64,000 nucleotides of DNA from Cytophagales bacterium (GTDB taxonomy: Bacteria; Bacteroidota; Bacteroidia; Cytophagales; Cyclobacteriaceae), in NCBI GenBank assembly GCA_017303805.1, contig JAFLBQ010000008.1, positions 1-64,000 on the forward strand. Reading direction: 5' to 3'. The notes under the pieces were generated by a model that was given only the letters and a program-made list of their open reading frames with translations, ran no database searches and had not been told where the DNA came from. Shown piece by piece: positions 16,547 to 24,903 of this stretch. Numbering within the stretch: the first letter of the stretch is position 1; every line of letters starts with the position of its first letter. Made by a program: the position numbers and the translations under genes.

Positions 16547-17878
16547 ATGCCCAAATTAATTACCACGCGCACGCGTATCGCAGACCTGGGCAAACCTCGG
16601 ATAATCGTAATTGGTGGGGGGTTTGGAGGGTTAGAAGTAGTTAAAGGCCTAGCCGGGTTTAAGGCACAGGTTGTCCTGTTTGACAAATATAATCACCACA
16701 CCTTTCAGCCCTTGCTTTACCAGGTGGCCACCTCGGGTTTAGAAACCAACTCTATTGTTGCCCCTTTTCGTAAACTCTTTGGCGGCCAGGCCGATTTTTA
16801 TTTTCGGTTGGGTGAAGTGAAAAACATTAAGCCCGAAGAAAACTATATAGAAACCTCTATTGGCGGTGTACGCTACGACTACCTGGTAATTGCTACGGGT
16901 GCGGTTACCAACTTTTATGGTTTAGATGAAGTGGCCCGGCAGGCATCTTCCATGAAAAACATTGTGGATGCCACCAAACTTCGCAACAAGATTATAAGGC
17001 AACTGGAATATGCCTTGCTTACGGAAGACACCGAGATAATGAATAGCCTGATGGACTTTGTGATTGTAGGCGGTGGGCCTACCGGAGTGGAGTTGGCCGG
17101 TGCGTTAACCGAACTTAAAAAGAATGTCTTTCCGAAGGATTACAGGGAACTGGACATGCGCCAGATGGATATTCACCTGGTGGAAGCCTCGCCCCGGCTG
17201 TTAAACGGCATGAGTCCGCAGGCCGGAGAAAAGGCCCTGAAGTTTTTAACAAACATGGGCGTAAAGGTGCATTTGAATGCAGCCGTAAAATCGTACGATG
17301 GCTACGAAATACAACTGAGCACCGGAGAAAAACTTATTTCGCGGTTGTTAATTTGGGCTGCGGGTGTAAAAGGAAACCCGGTAGAGGGCGTGGGCAGTGA
17401 TAAAATTACCCGGGGCAATCGCTTACGGGTAGATGAGTACAACCGGGTAAAAGGCTTTGAGAATATTTTTGCTATTGGCGATGTAGCCCTGATGGAAGGC
17501 GATTTAAAATTTCCGAACGGCCACCCCATGATGGCGCCCCCCGCACAACAGCAAGGCCGGTTGGTTGCCAAAAACATAAAAAATCTTATCCAGAAAAAAC
17601 CACTAAAACCATTTACCTACTTCGATAAAGGTTCTATGGCTACAATCGGAAGAAATAAAGCCGTGGTAGATTTGGGCCGTATTCGCTTTCAGGGCATGTT
17701 TGCCTGGTACGTTTGGATGTTTGTACACCTGATGTCGTTGGTTGGGTTTCGCAACAAAGTGTTTACCTTTTTTAGCTGGATGTGGAATTACTTTAGTTAC
17801 GACCGCAGCAATCGGTTAATTATTGGCCGCAATGAAGAAAAGATAAACCAGGAAGAGTTGACCAAACAAACTGCCTGA
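16547..17878 (+). CDS. ndh: Type II NADH:quinone oxidoreductase (NDH-2)
   Basis: A 443-residue flavoprotein with two dinucleotide-binding folds. The FAD site is V-I-G-G-G-F-G-G-L-E near residues 22-31, and the NADH site is V-I-V-G-G-G-P-T-G-V-E-L-A near 169-181. The FAD-contacting segment A-I-G-D-V-A-L near 308-314 and the C-terminal amphipathic W-M-W-N-Y-F-S-Y membrane anchor fit NDH-2. It oxidises NADH and reduces menaquinone without pumping protons, on the inner face of the cytoplasmic membrane. Its stop codon overlaps the kup start (TGATG), which implies translational coupling. Confidence 0.9.
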   Translation: MPKLITTRTRIADLGKPRIIVIGGGFGGLEVVKGLAGFKAQVVLFDKYNHHTFQPLLYQVATSGLETNSIVAPFRKLFGGQADFYFRLGEVKNIKPEENYIETSIGGVRYDYLVIATGAVTNFYGLDEVARQASSMKNIVDATKLRNKIIRQLEYALLTEDTEIMNSLMDFVIVGGGPTGVELAGALTELKKNVFPKDYRELDMRQMDIHLVEASPRLLNGMSPQAGEKALKFLTNMGVKVHLNAAVKSYDGYEIQLSTGEKLISRLLIWAAGVKGNPVEGVGSDKITRGNRLRVDEYNRVKGFENIFAIGDVALMEGDLKFPNGHPMMAPPAQQQGRLVAKNIKNLIQKKPLKPFTYFDKGSMATIGRNKAVVDLGRIRFQGMFAWYVWMFVHLMSLVGFRNKVFTFFSWMWNYFSYDRSNRLIIGRNEEKINQEELTKQTA

Positions 17879-19875
17879 TGGATTCTAAAAATTCCAAACT
17901 GCACAAAGTATCGGCTGCCGGAGTGTTGGTTGCCATGGGCATTATCTATGGCGATATTGGTACCTCGCCCATTTACACGCTGCGCTTTATTGTTAACGAC
18001 CAGGTAATTTCGCAAGAACTAATTTTTGGCGGTTTGTCGTGCGTGTTCTGGACGTTAACACTTATCACCACGTTAAAATATGTTTACCTGGCATTAAATG
18101 CCGATAACAAAGGTGAAGGTGGAATTTTTGCATTGTACGCGTTGGTGCGCAGGTACAAAGCCAACTGGGTAATTTATCCGGCCATTATAGGGTGCTGCAC
18201 CCTTATTGCCGATGGCTTTATTACTCCGGCCATTAGTGTTACTTCGGCTGTTGAAGGGTTGCGCTCGCTCAATCCAGCCATCAGCCATCAAACCATTCTT
18301 ACGATAGTAATTGCAATCTTGCTGGGGTTGTTTTTGTTTCAGCAGTTTGGCAGCAGTGTGGTGGGCCGCACGTTTGGGCCTGTTATGTTACTGTGGTTCT
18401 TGTTCATCGGGGCAATCGGCTCGTATCACCTTATAGGAAACCTACAGGTGTTAAAAGCGCTTAACCCGGTTTATGCTTATAATTTATTAGTTAAATACCC
18501 CGGTGGCTTTTGGATTTTAGGTGCGGTGTTTCTTTGTACAACGGGTGCCGAAGCCATGTACTCAGATTTGGGTCATTGCGGTAAATCGAACATTCGCATT
18601 GGTTGGATGTTTGTAAAGATTTGCTTGTTGTTAAGCTATTTCGGGCAGGGCGCGTGGTTGCTGGAACATGAAGGCACCTTGTTGGGCGAAAGCATTCCGT
18701 TTTTCGAAATCATGCCTCAGTCGCTCATTTTCGTTGGCGTTTTGCTGGCCACCTTTGCAACTATCATCGCAAGTCAGGCTTTAATTTCCGGCACGTTTAC
18801 GTTGGTGAATGAGGCCATGAAATTAAAGCTGTGGCCGGCTACCCGCGTGCGATACCCCAGCCAGGTAAAAGGCCAGATTTACATTCCTGCCATTAACTGG
18901 ATTTTGATGGTAGGCTGCATTGTGGTGGTACTTACCTTTAAAGAATCGAGTGCCATGGAAGGCGCTTATGGGCTGGCCATCACGTTCGACATGCTGATGA
19001 CCACCTCGTTGCTGGTGTACTATTTCTCAACCTCCAAAAAATCTACCATCCGGTCATCCGTAATGGCGCTGGCGTTCTTTTCTATTGAAGGAGCTTTTCT
19101 GGTTTCGAACCTAAGCAAGTTTGCACACGGTGGCTGGTTTTCGTTTACCATTGCGTTTTGCTTTTTCTTAATGATGTACATTCTGTTAAGAGCTCGCATT
19201 TTGCGCGACCGCCATACCGAGTTTGTGGATTTGAAACATTACATTCCACTTATTCAGGATTTGCAGAACGATACCTCAGTACCCAAAGAGTCAACCAACC
19301 TGGTGTACATGGCCGTGGCCAACAGCAAGCGCTATATCGACTCGAACATTGTGTATTCAATTTTCAAAAAGCGCCCCAAGCGAGCCGATGTGTATTGGTT
19401 CATTCATGTGGATACCGTGGATAGTCCCTATACCTCCAAGTATTCGGTAGATACTATTATTCCACGCAAGTGCTTCTTTGTGCGAATCAAGCTGGGCTTC
19501 AAATCCGATCATCGGGTAAACCTTATCTTTAATAAAATTTTGCACGACATGGCCGAAACGGCCGAAATCGATCTGATAAGCCACTACGATTCGCTGAAGC
19601 GCCACAGTATGCCGGCCGATTTCAAGTTTATAATTCTACACTCGCTGGCATCAGTGGATAGTGAAATCTCTACCTTCGATAACCTGATTATTCAAGGCTA
19701 CCGGTTTATAAAAAACTACAGCCTGGCCACCGAAGAAATGTACGGACTTGAATTGGCCAACGTAGAAGTGGAGCGCGTGCCGATTATGGTTGGGCCACCA
19801 GCCAAGGTGCGCATAAAACGCGAGAAGGAAGATAGCGAGCGCGAAAAAGAACTACGCTACCATGGTGGTAGTTAG
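17878..19875 (+). CDS. kup: Kup-type potassium uptake permease
   Basis: A 665-residue protein with about 12 helices in the first 440 residues and a hydrophilic C-terminal domain, the normal size for Kup/HAK transporters. The signature G-I-I-Y-G-D-I-G-T-S-P-I-Y-T at about 21-34 and the T-G-A-E-A-M-Y-S-D-L-G-H motif near 220 are diagnostic. It imports K+ with H+. The start overlaps the ndh stop, so respiration and K+ uptake genes form one unit. The last 20 residues are highly charged. A hairpin with a trailing T-tract follows. Confidence 0.93.
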   Translation: MDSKNSKLHKVSAAGVLVAMGIIYGDIGTSPIYTLRFIVNDQVISQELIFGGLSCVFWTLTLITTLKYVYLALNADNKGEGGIFALYALVRRYKANWVIYPAIIGCCTLIADGFITPAISVTSAVEGLRSLNPAISHQTILTIVIAILLGLFLFQQFGSSVVGRTFGPVMLLWFLFIGAIGSYHLIGNLQVLKALNPVYAYNLLVKYPGGFWILGAVFLCTTGAEAMYSDLGHCGKSNIRIGWMFVKICLLLSYFGQGAWLLEHEGTLLGESIPFFEIMPQSLIFVGVLLATFATIIASQALISGTFTLVNEAMKLKLWPATRVRYPSQVKGQIYIPAINWILMVGCIVVVLTFKESSAMEGAYGLAITFDMLMTTSLLVYYFSTSKKSTIRSSVMALAFFSIEGAFLVSNLSKFAHGGWFSFTIAFCFFLMMYILLRARILRDRHTEFVDLKHYIPLIQDLQNDTSVPKESTNLVYMAVANSKRYIDSNIVYSIFKKRPKRADVYWFIHVDTVDSPYTSKYSVDTIIPRKCFFVRIKLGFKSDHRVNLIFNKILHDMAETAEIDLISHYDSLKRHSMPADFKFIILHSLASVDSEISTFDNLIIQGYRFIKNYSLATEEMYGLELANVEVERVPIMVGPPAKVRIKREKEDSEREKELRYHGGS

Positions 19876-19879
19876 GTTC

Positions 19880-19928
19880 ATTCTATCTGAAAAACCGGCA
19901 GAGATTTCCTTCTCAGGTAGAATATTTT
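19880..19928 (+). terminator. Candidate terminator after kup
   Basis: ATTCTATCTGA (19880-19890) pairs with TCAGGTAGAAT (19913-19923) with one wobble pair, then ATTTT. The 22-nt loop is long for a terminator. Confidence 0.5.
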
Positions 19929-20011
19929 AAGCGCATTGGAACAAGCCCCACAATCTTGCGCCAACCCTAACAATTACTTACCTTTCCTCATTCACTAAAA
20001 CAATTTCAGTT

Positions 20012-21130
20012 ATGGGATTATGGGATAGAATCAAGAACGAATTAATTGATATAATCGAGTGGACGGACGACTCGAACAACACCATGGTATGGAAGTTTCC
20101 GCGCCACCAAAACGAAATCAAAAATGGAGCCCAGTTAACGGTGCGCGAAAGCCAGGTAGCAGTATTTGTAAATGAGGGCCGGATAGCCGATGTGTTTCAA
20201 CCGGGGCGCTACCAACTCAACACGCAAAACATGCCCATCTTAACAACAATTATGGGTTGGAAATATGGATTTAACAGTCCCTTTAAAGTGGATGTGTTTT
20301 TTGTGAACACGAAAAACTTTACCGACAACAAATGGGGCACAAAAAATCCCATAATGCTGCGCGATGCCGAGTTTGGCCCGATACGTTTACGTGCATTCGG
20401 CACCTATGCCATTAAGGTAATTGATGCCGCACTTTTTATACGCGAAATTGCCGGAACCCAGGCCCACTTTACTACCGATGAAGTTACCGAACAATTGCGT
20501 AACCTGATTATTACCCGCTTTACCGATGCCATTGGCGAAAGTAAAATACCCGCGCTGGACTTAGCTGCCAACTACGATGAACTCTCAACTTTTATTACCG
20601 GAAAAATTAACCCCGAGTTTGGCGAATACGGTTTATCGGTAACAAAATTTTTAGTTGAAAATGTATCGCTGCCACCAGAGGTAGAGGCGGCCCTTGATAA
20701 AAGAAGCAGCATGGGCATCTTAGGAAACCTGAATCAGTATGCACAGTTTCAGGCAGCAAATGCCATAGAGGCGGCTGCCAAAAATCCGGGTGGCTCCAAC
20801 CCCGGCCTGGAAATGGGCATGGGAATTACCATGGCGCAACAGATGGCGCAAATGCTGAACCAACAGAATCAACAAAATCAAAATCAGAATCAACAAAACA
20901 CGAATAATTCAACGCCCCCGCCTATACCCGGCCCCACTTTTTTTGTGGCGGTAAACGGTCAACAGCAAGGTCCGTTTTCGCTGCAATCGCTGCAACAAAT
21001 GGTTTCGGCCGGCACCTTTACCCGCGAGAGTATAGTTTGGAAGCAAGGCATGAGCGAGTGGCTTAAAGCTGGCGATGTGCAAGAGCTAACCGGCTTGTTT
21101 GGTTCTACTCCACCGCCCATACCAAAATAA
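20012..21130 (+). CDS. YdjI-like SPFH/virion-core-type protein with C-terminal GYF_2 domain
   Basis: A 372-residue soluble protein. The N-terminal two thirds (about 1-250) contain E-W-T-D-D...M-V-W-K-F-P and G-A-Q-L-T-V-R-E-S-Q-V-A-V-F-V-N-E-G-R, the opening of the SPFH-related YdjI/'virion core' family. A Gln/Asn-rich linker (about 285-305) and P-P-P-I-P-G lead to a GYF_2-type domain (about 312-360: G-P-F-S-L-Q-S-L near the start and W-K-Q-G-M-S-E-W-L-K-A-G). A second P-P-P-I-P ends the protein. In Bacillus, YdjI works with membrane proteins YdjG/YdjH to recruit PspA to stressed membranes. The next gene here encodes a zinc-ribbon membrane protein, matching that pairing, although no PspA gene is in the window. 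Confidence 0.8.
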   Translation: MGLWDRIKNELIDIIEWTDDSNNTMVWKFPRHQNEIKNGAQLTVRESQVAVFVNEGRIADVFQPGRYQLNTQNMPILTTIMGWKYGFNSPFKVDVFFVNTKNFTDNKWGTKNPIMLRDAEFGPIRLRAFGTYAIKVIDAALFIREIAGTQAHFTTDEVTEQLRNLIITRFTDAIGESKIPALDLAANYDELSTFITGKINPEFGEYGLSVTKFLVENVSLPPEVEAALDKRSSMGILGNLNQYAQFQAANAIEAAAKNPGGSNPGLEMGMGITMAQQMAQMLNQQNQQNQNQNQQNTNNSTPPPIPGPTFFVAVNGQQQGPFSLQSLQQMVSAGTFTRESIVWKQGMSEWLKAGDVQELTGLFGSTPPPIPK

Positions 21131-21211
21131 CATCTTGTCTAAAATCAACACCCGGTTCGGGTAAACCCCAGATCGGGTTATTTTACAACTGCAACTAACG
21201 TAGGCCCCACC

Positions 21212-22336
21212 ATGTCCGACTTTACCGAGAAAACAAAATCCATCAATCTTGAATTGGCTTGTAAGGAGTGTGGGGCGCTGCTCAAATTTCAACCGGGTAC
21301 AAATCACCTGACTTGCGAATATTGCGGAACCAAAAATGAAATTGCACAACCCGAGGAAGCGGCCGGTACTATAAAAGAAAACAGCCTTGAAGATTTTTTA
21401 GCAAAAGAAGTAGAAGGTGACGAAAAGATTGAAGTAGTAACTGTAAAATGCGATGGATGCCATGGCATCAACACCTTCGATCCAAAAACGGTATCCGACA
21501 AGTGCGCATTCTGCGGTTCGCCATTAGTGGTAAAAAGTGCCAGCACTTCTACCATGCACCGGCCCGAATATGTTTTGCCTTTTGGCATCGACTTGCAGAA
21601 AGCAATTCAAGGTTTTAAAAAATGGATAGCGGGCCTTTGGTTTGCGCCTGGCGACCTGGCAAAATATGCCGATGCACCCCGAAGTTTAAATGGCGTTTAC
21701 ATTCCCTATTGGACCTTCGATTGTGCAACTCAAAGTAACTACACCGGCCAGCGTGGCGAAAATTATTATGTAACCGAAACCTACACCACACAAGAAAACG
21801 GACAAACCGTAACCAAGCAAAGACAGGTTACTAAAACGCGCTGGCACTTTGCATCGGGGCGCGTGGCTAACACGTTCGATGACTTGTTAATTGAAGCCAG
21901 CGGCTCGTTAGATAAAAAAATTCTGCGCACGCTCGAACCGTGGGACTTAAAAAACCTGGTGGCCTACAACGACAAGTACCTGAGTGGTTTTCGCACCGAA
22001 ACTTTTGCAGTGGATTTACGAACCGCCTATCAGGCTGCCAAGGGCCGCATGGAACCCGAAATTGAAGCTACCATTCGCAGCCATATTGGGGGCGACCGCC
22101 AGTTGATTCATTCGGTAAGTACAACGTATAACAATCCCACCTTCAAACACATTTTATTACCTGTTTGGGTAAGCGCCTATCGGTATAACAATAAGGTGTA
22201 CCAGTTTATAATCAATGCGCGCACGGGCGAAGTGCAAGGGCAACGCCCCTACAGTACGGGCAAGATTGTGCTGGCAATTTTGGGCGGCATTGCACTACTC
22301 GTTACCTTATACTTGTTGCTGGGGCAAGATTCTTAA
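21212..22336 (+). CDS. Double zinc-ribbon protein with C-terminal membrane helix (YdjG-like partner)
   Basis: A 374-residue protein with two CxxC...CxxC zinc ribbons. The first is at about 12-34 (C-K-E-C, then C-E-Y-C) and the second at about 81-106 (C-D-G-C, then C-A-F-C). A large domain rich in aromatic residues and Thr follows (F-G-I-D...Y-I-P-Y-W-T-F-D and L-P-V-W-V-S-A-Y), and a single C-terminal helix (about 349-369) is followed by G-Q-D-S. This is the layout of TFIIB-type zinc-ribbon proteins encoded beside YdjI. It is 81 bp downstream of the SPFH gene on the same strand. I infer a membrane-bound scaffold or stress protein rather than a DNA-binding one. Confidence 0.75.
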   Translation: MSDFTEKTKSINLELACKECGALLKFQPGTNHLTCEYCGTKNEIAQPEEAAGTIKENSLEDFLAKEVEGDEKIEVVTVKCDGCHGINTFDPKTVSDKCAFCGSPLVVKSASTSTMHRPEYVLPFGIDLQKAIQGFKKWIAGLWFAPGDLAKYADAPRSLNGVYIPYWTFDCATQSNYTGQRGENYYVTETYTTQENGQTVTKQRQVTKTRWHFASGRVANTFDDLLIEASGSLDKKILRTLEPWDLKNLVAYNDKYLSGFRTETFAVDLRTAYQAAKGRMEPEIEATIRSHIGGDRQLIHSVSTTYNNPTFKHILLPVWVSAYRYNNKVYQFIINARTGEVQGQRPYSTGKIVLAILGGIALLVTLYLLLGQDS

Positions 22337-22464
22337 TGCCCGCATCCGGACGGTTCCGTTCGCATCTGGGCGAGGTCAAGTTGTGTTATCTCTTAAAATT
22401 TGCAAAAAAAGTACTTTTCCTTCTGGCATTGAATTAGAATAGTCGGTGCGAAACAAGACTGCTC

Positions 22465-24834
22465 ATGTTCAGAAACTATCTTAAGATTGCGCTGCGTAAT
22501 CTCCTAAAAAACCGGGGTTATACATTTATAAATATCGGGGGGCTGGCCGTTGGGCTGGCCTCGGCCATTTTTATCTTTTTATGGATTGCCGATGAGTACT
22601 CGTATGATAAGTTCCAGACGAATTACAACAAGATTTATCAGCTCTATCAAAGTGCAGAGTGGAACATGGGGCACATTGGCACCGGCCAGGCTATGCCCTA
22701 CCCGATGAAAGAAATACTTCCTGCCAAAGCCAGCCAGATAGAATTTATTTGTATGACCAACTGGGGCGAGGGCGACATGCTACAGGTGGGCGAAACCCGC
22801 CTGAACAAGTTTGGGCGATGTGTGTCAGAAGACTTTTTAAAGATGTTTACGTTTCCGGTTGTAAAAGGCGATGCACTAAACCCGCTTGCCGATGCTACCG
22901 GCATTGTAATAACTGAATCTACCGCCAATGCTTTTTTTGGCGATGCCGACCCCATAGGCCAGCTAATCCGGGTCAACAATAATCGTGAACAGAAAGTTAC
23001 TGCAGTAGTAAAAGATGTTCCAAAAAATTCGGCCTTTCGTTTCGATTACCTGTTGCCATTTGAATTTTATGTAGCGACAAACGGCTGGGTTCGAAACGCC
23101 AAAAACAATTGGGATAACAATTCTTTTCAGATGTATGTGCAATTGCACGAGGGTGCAACGGAAGAAGCTACCAACCTGGCCATTCAAGATGTAATCAAAG
23201 AGAACAACGCGAAATCTCCTACTGCAAAACTTTTTTTACACCCCATGAGCAAGTGGCGGCTTCATGCAAATTTTGAAGAAGGCAAAAACACAGGCGGCTT
23301 AATTGAATATGTAAGATTGTTTACCGCCATTGCCGTATTTGTTTTAATTATTGCATGCATCAACTTTATGAACCTGGCCACCGCCCGCAGCGAAGGCCGC
23401 GCCAAAGAAGTAGGCATTCGAAAAAGTATTGGCTCTAAAAGAAAAGAACTAATCCTTCAGTTTTTAGGTGAGTCGGTTGCTACCACTGCGTTGGCTTTTA
23501 TTTTGGCAATTGCGCTGGTAGAGTTGCTCCTACCCTATTATAACCTGCTGGTAAATAAAAACATTTCCGTAAGCTACTCCAACGGTTGGCTTTGGCTTGC
23601 AGGCGTAAGCTTGATTTTGGTAATTGGATTGTTTACCGGAAGTTACCCGGCCTTTTATCTCTCGGCCTTTAAGCCGGTTGAAGTATTGAAAGGTAAACTG
23701 AATGCCAGCAAAGGAGGCTCTACACCACGCAAAATTTTGGTTGTACTTCAGTTTGCTACTAGCATTGCACTGATTATTGGTACAGTAATAATTTACCAAC
23801 AAATTCAATTTGTTAAAAACCGCGATATGGGTTACGATCGCGAAAACCTGATTCAGATCTGGACCAACTCCGAATTGGAAACCAATTTCGAAACCATACG
23901 GCAAGAACTGGTGCGTACCGGGGCCGTAGTTGCAGCTTGCAAAAGCAACAGCCCGGTTACTTCCATCTTTTCAAACAACGAAATAAAATGGCAAGGCATG
24001 CCTGGCGACACCCGCGTGGCCTTTAGTACCATTGCCACCGAGTACGACTACACCCAAACCATGGGCGTAAAAATGATTTTGGGCCGCGACTTCTCCCGCG
24101 ATTTTCCCAGCGACTCCTCGGCTGTGATTATCAATGAAGCCGCTTTAAAAATGATTGGCTTTAGTAACCCGATAGGTGAAAAATTAGAATGGGGTGGCGG
24201 CCAATTTGAAATTATTGGTGTGATGCAAGACATGGTGATGACCGATGCCCTTGGCGAAGTGCAACCACTCTCCATGTTTCTGATTCCTGATTGGAGTAGT
24301 ACCATTACCATCCGCCTTGCCAAAACCGATAACCTTACGGCATCGCTCGCCCAGGTTGAAGCAGTATTTAAGAAACTCAATCCTAACTATCCCTTCGAAT
24401 ATCAGTTTACCGATGAGTTATTCAACCGCAAATTCGCCAACATTAACCTGATTAGTAATGTGGCCGGAATTTTTGCAGGCCTCGCCATTGCCATTACCTG
24501 CCTGGGATTACTTGGGCTTGCTGCGTTTACCGCAGAACAACGTACCAAAGAATTGGGCATTCGCAAGGTGCTTGGTGCAAGTGTTTCAGGGCTGGTGTTG
24601 CTTATCTCTAAAGACTTTACACGGTTGGTAGTGTTGGCGTTTGTCATTGCTGCCCCACTGGCGGGGTGGTATCTCACGCAGTTTCTTTCCAAGTATCATT
24701 ATCGTATTGAAATCGGGTATTGGGTGTTTGGCGCGGTAGGCTTGCTTGCCTTATTGTTAACGCTGGTTATTGTTAGCACGCAAGCGCTTAAAGCAGCCAC
24801 TGCCAACCCAACCAAGAGCTTACGAAGTGAGTAG
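22465..24834 (+). CDS. MacB/FtsX-type ABC permease (first of three in tandem)
   Basis: A 789-residue protein with two FtsX-type halves, each consisting of a MacB_PCD-like periplasmic domain followed by membrane helices. There are four main helix clusters: about 20-42, 285-395, 430-450 and 670-785. The hallmark R-x-K-E-V-G-I-R-K-S-I-G-S motif appears in the middle and T-K-E-L-G-I-R-K-V-L-G-A-S near the C-terminus. It ends P-T-K-S-L-R-S-E. No ATPase gene is adjacent. In Bacteroidota such permeases often occur as orphan paralogue families; roles proposed for relatives are export of peptides or lipids, or signal-driven envelope remodelling. It is closely similar to the third gene of this cluster. 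Confidence 0.85.
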   Translation: MFRNYLKIALRNLLKNRGYTFINIGGLAVGLASAIFIFLWIADEYSYDKFQTNYNKIYQLYQSAEWNMGHIGTGQAMPYPMKEILPAKASQIEFICMTNWGEGDMLQVGETRLNKFGRCVSEDFLKMFTFPVVKGDALNPLADATGIVITESTANAFFGDADPIGQLIRVNNNREQKVTAVVKDVPKNSAFRFDYLLPFEFYVATNGWVRNAKNNWDNNSFQMYVQLHEGATEEATNLAIQDVIKENNAKSPTAKLFLHPMSKWRLHANFEEGKNTGGLIEYVRLFTAIAVFVLIIACINFMNLATARSEGRAKEVGIRKSIGSKRKELILQFLGESVATTALAFILAIALVELLLPYYNLLVNKNISVSYSNGWLWLAGVSLILVIGLFTGSYPAFYLSAFKPVEVLKGKLNASKGGSTPRKILVVLQFATSIALIIGTVIIYQQIQFVKNRDMGYDRENLIQIWTNSELETNFETIRQELVRTGAVVAACKSNSPVTSIFSNNEIKWQGMPGDTRVAFSTIATEYDYTQTMGVKMILGRDFSRDFPSDSSAVIINEAALKMIGFSNPIGEKLEWGGGQFEIIGVMQDMVMTDALGEVQPLSMFLIPDWSSTITIRLAKTDNLTASLAQVEAVFKKLNPNYPFEYQFTDELFNRKFANINLISNVAGIFAGLAIAITCLGLLGLAAFTAEQRTKELGIRKVLGASVSGLVLLISKDFTRLVVLAFVIAAPLAGWYLTQFLSKYHYRIEIGYWVFGAVGLLALLLTLVIVSTQALKAATANPTKSLRSE

Positions 24835-24903
24835 GCAGTTAGTACCGATTGTAAATTTTAAGCGTAACTACATTTTTGTAAATCCTATAACTAAAGAATC
24901 GAT

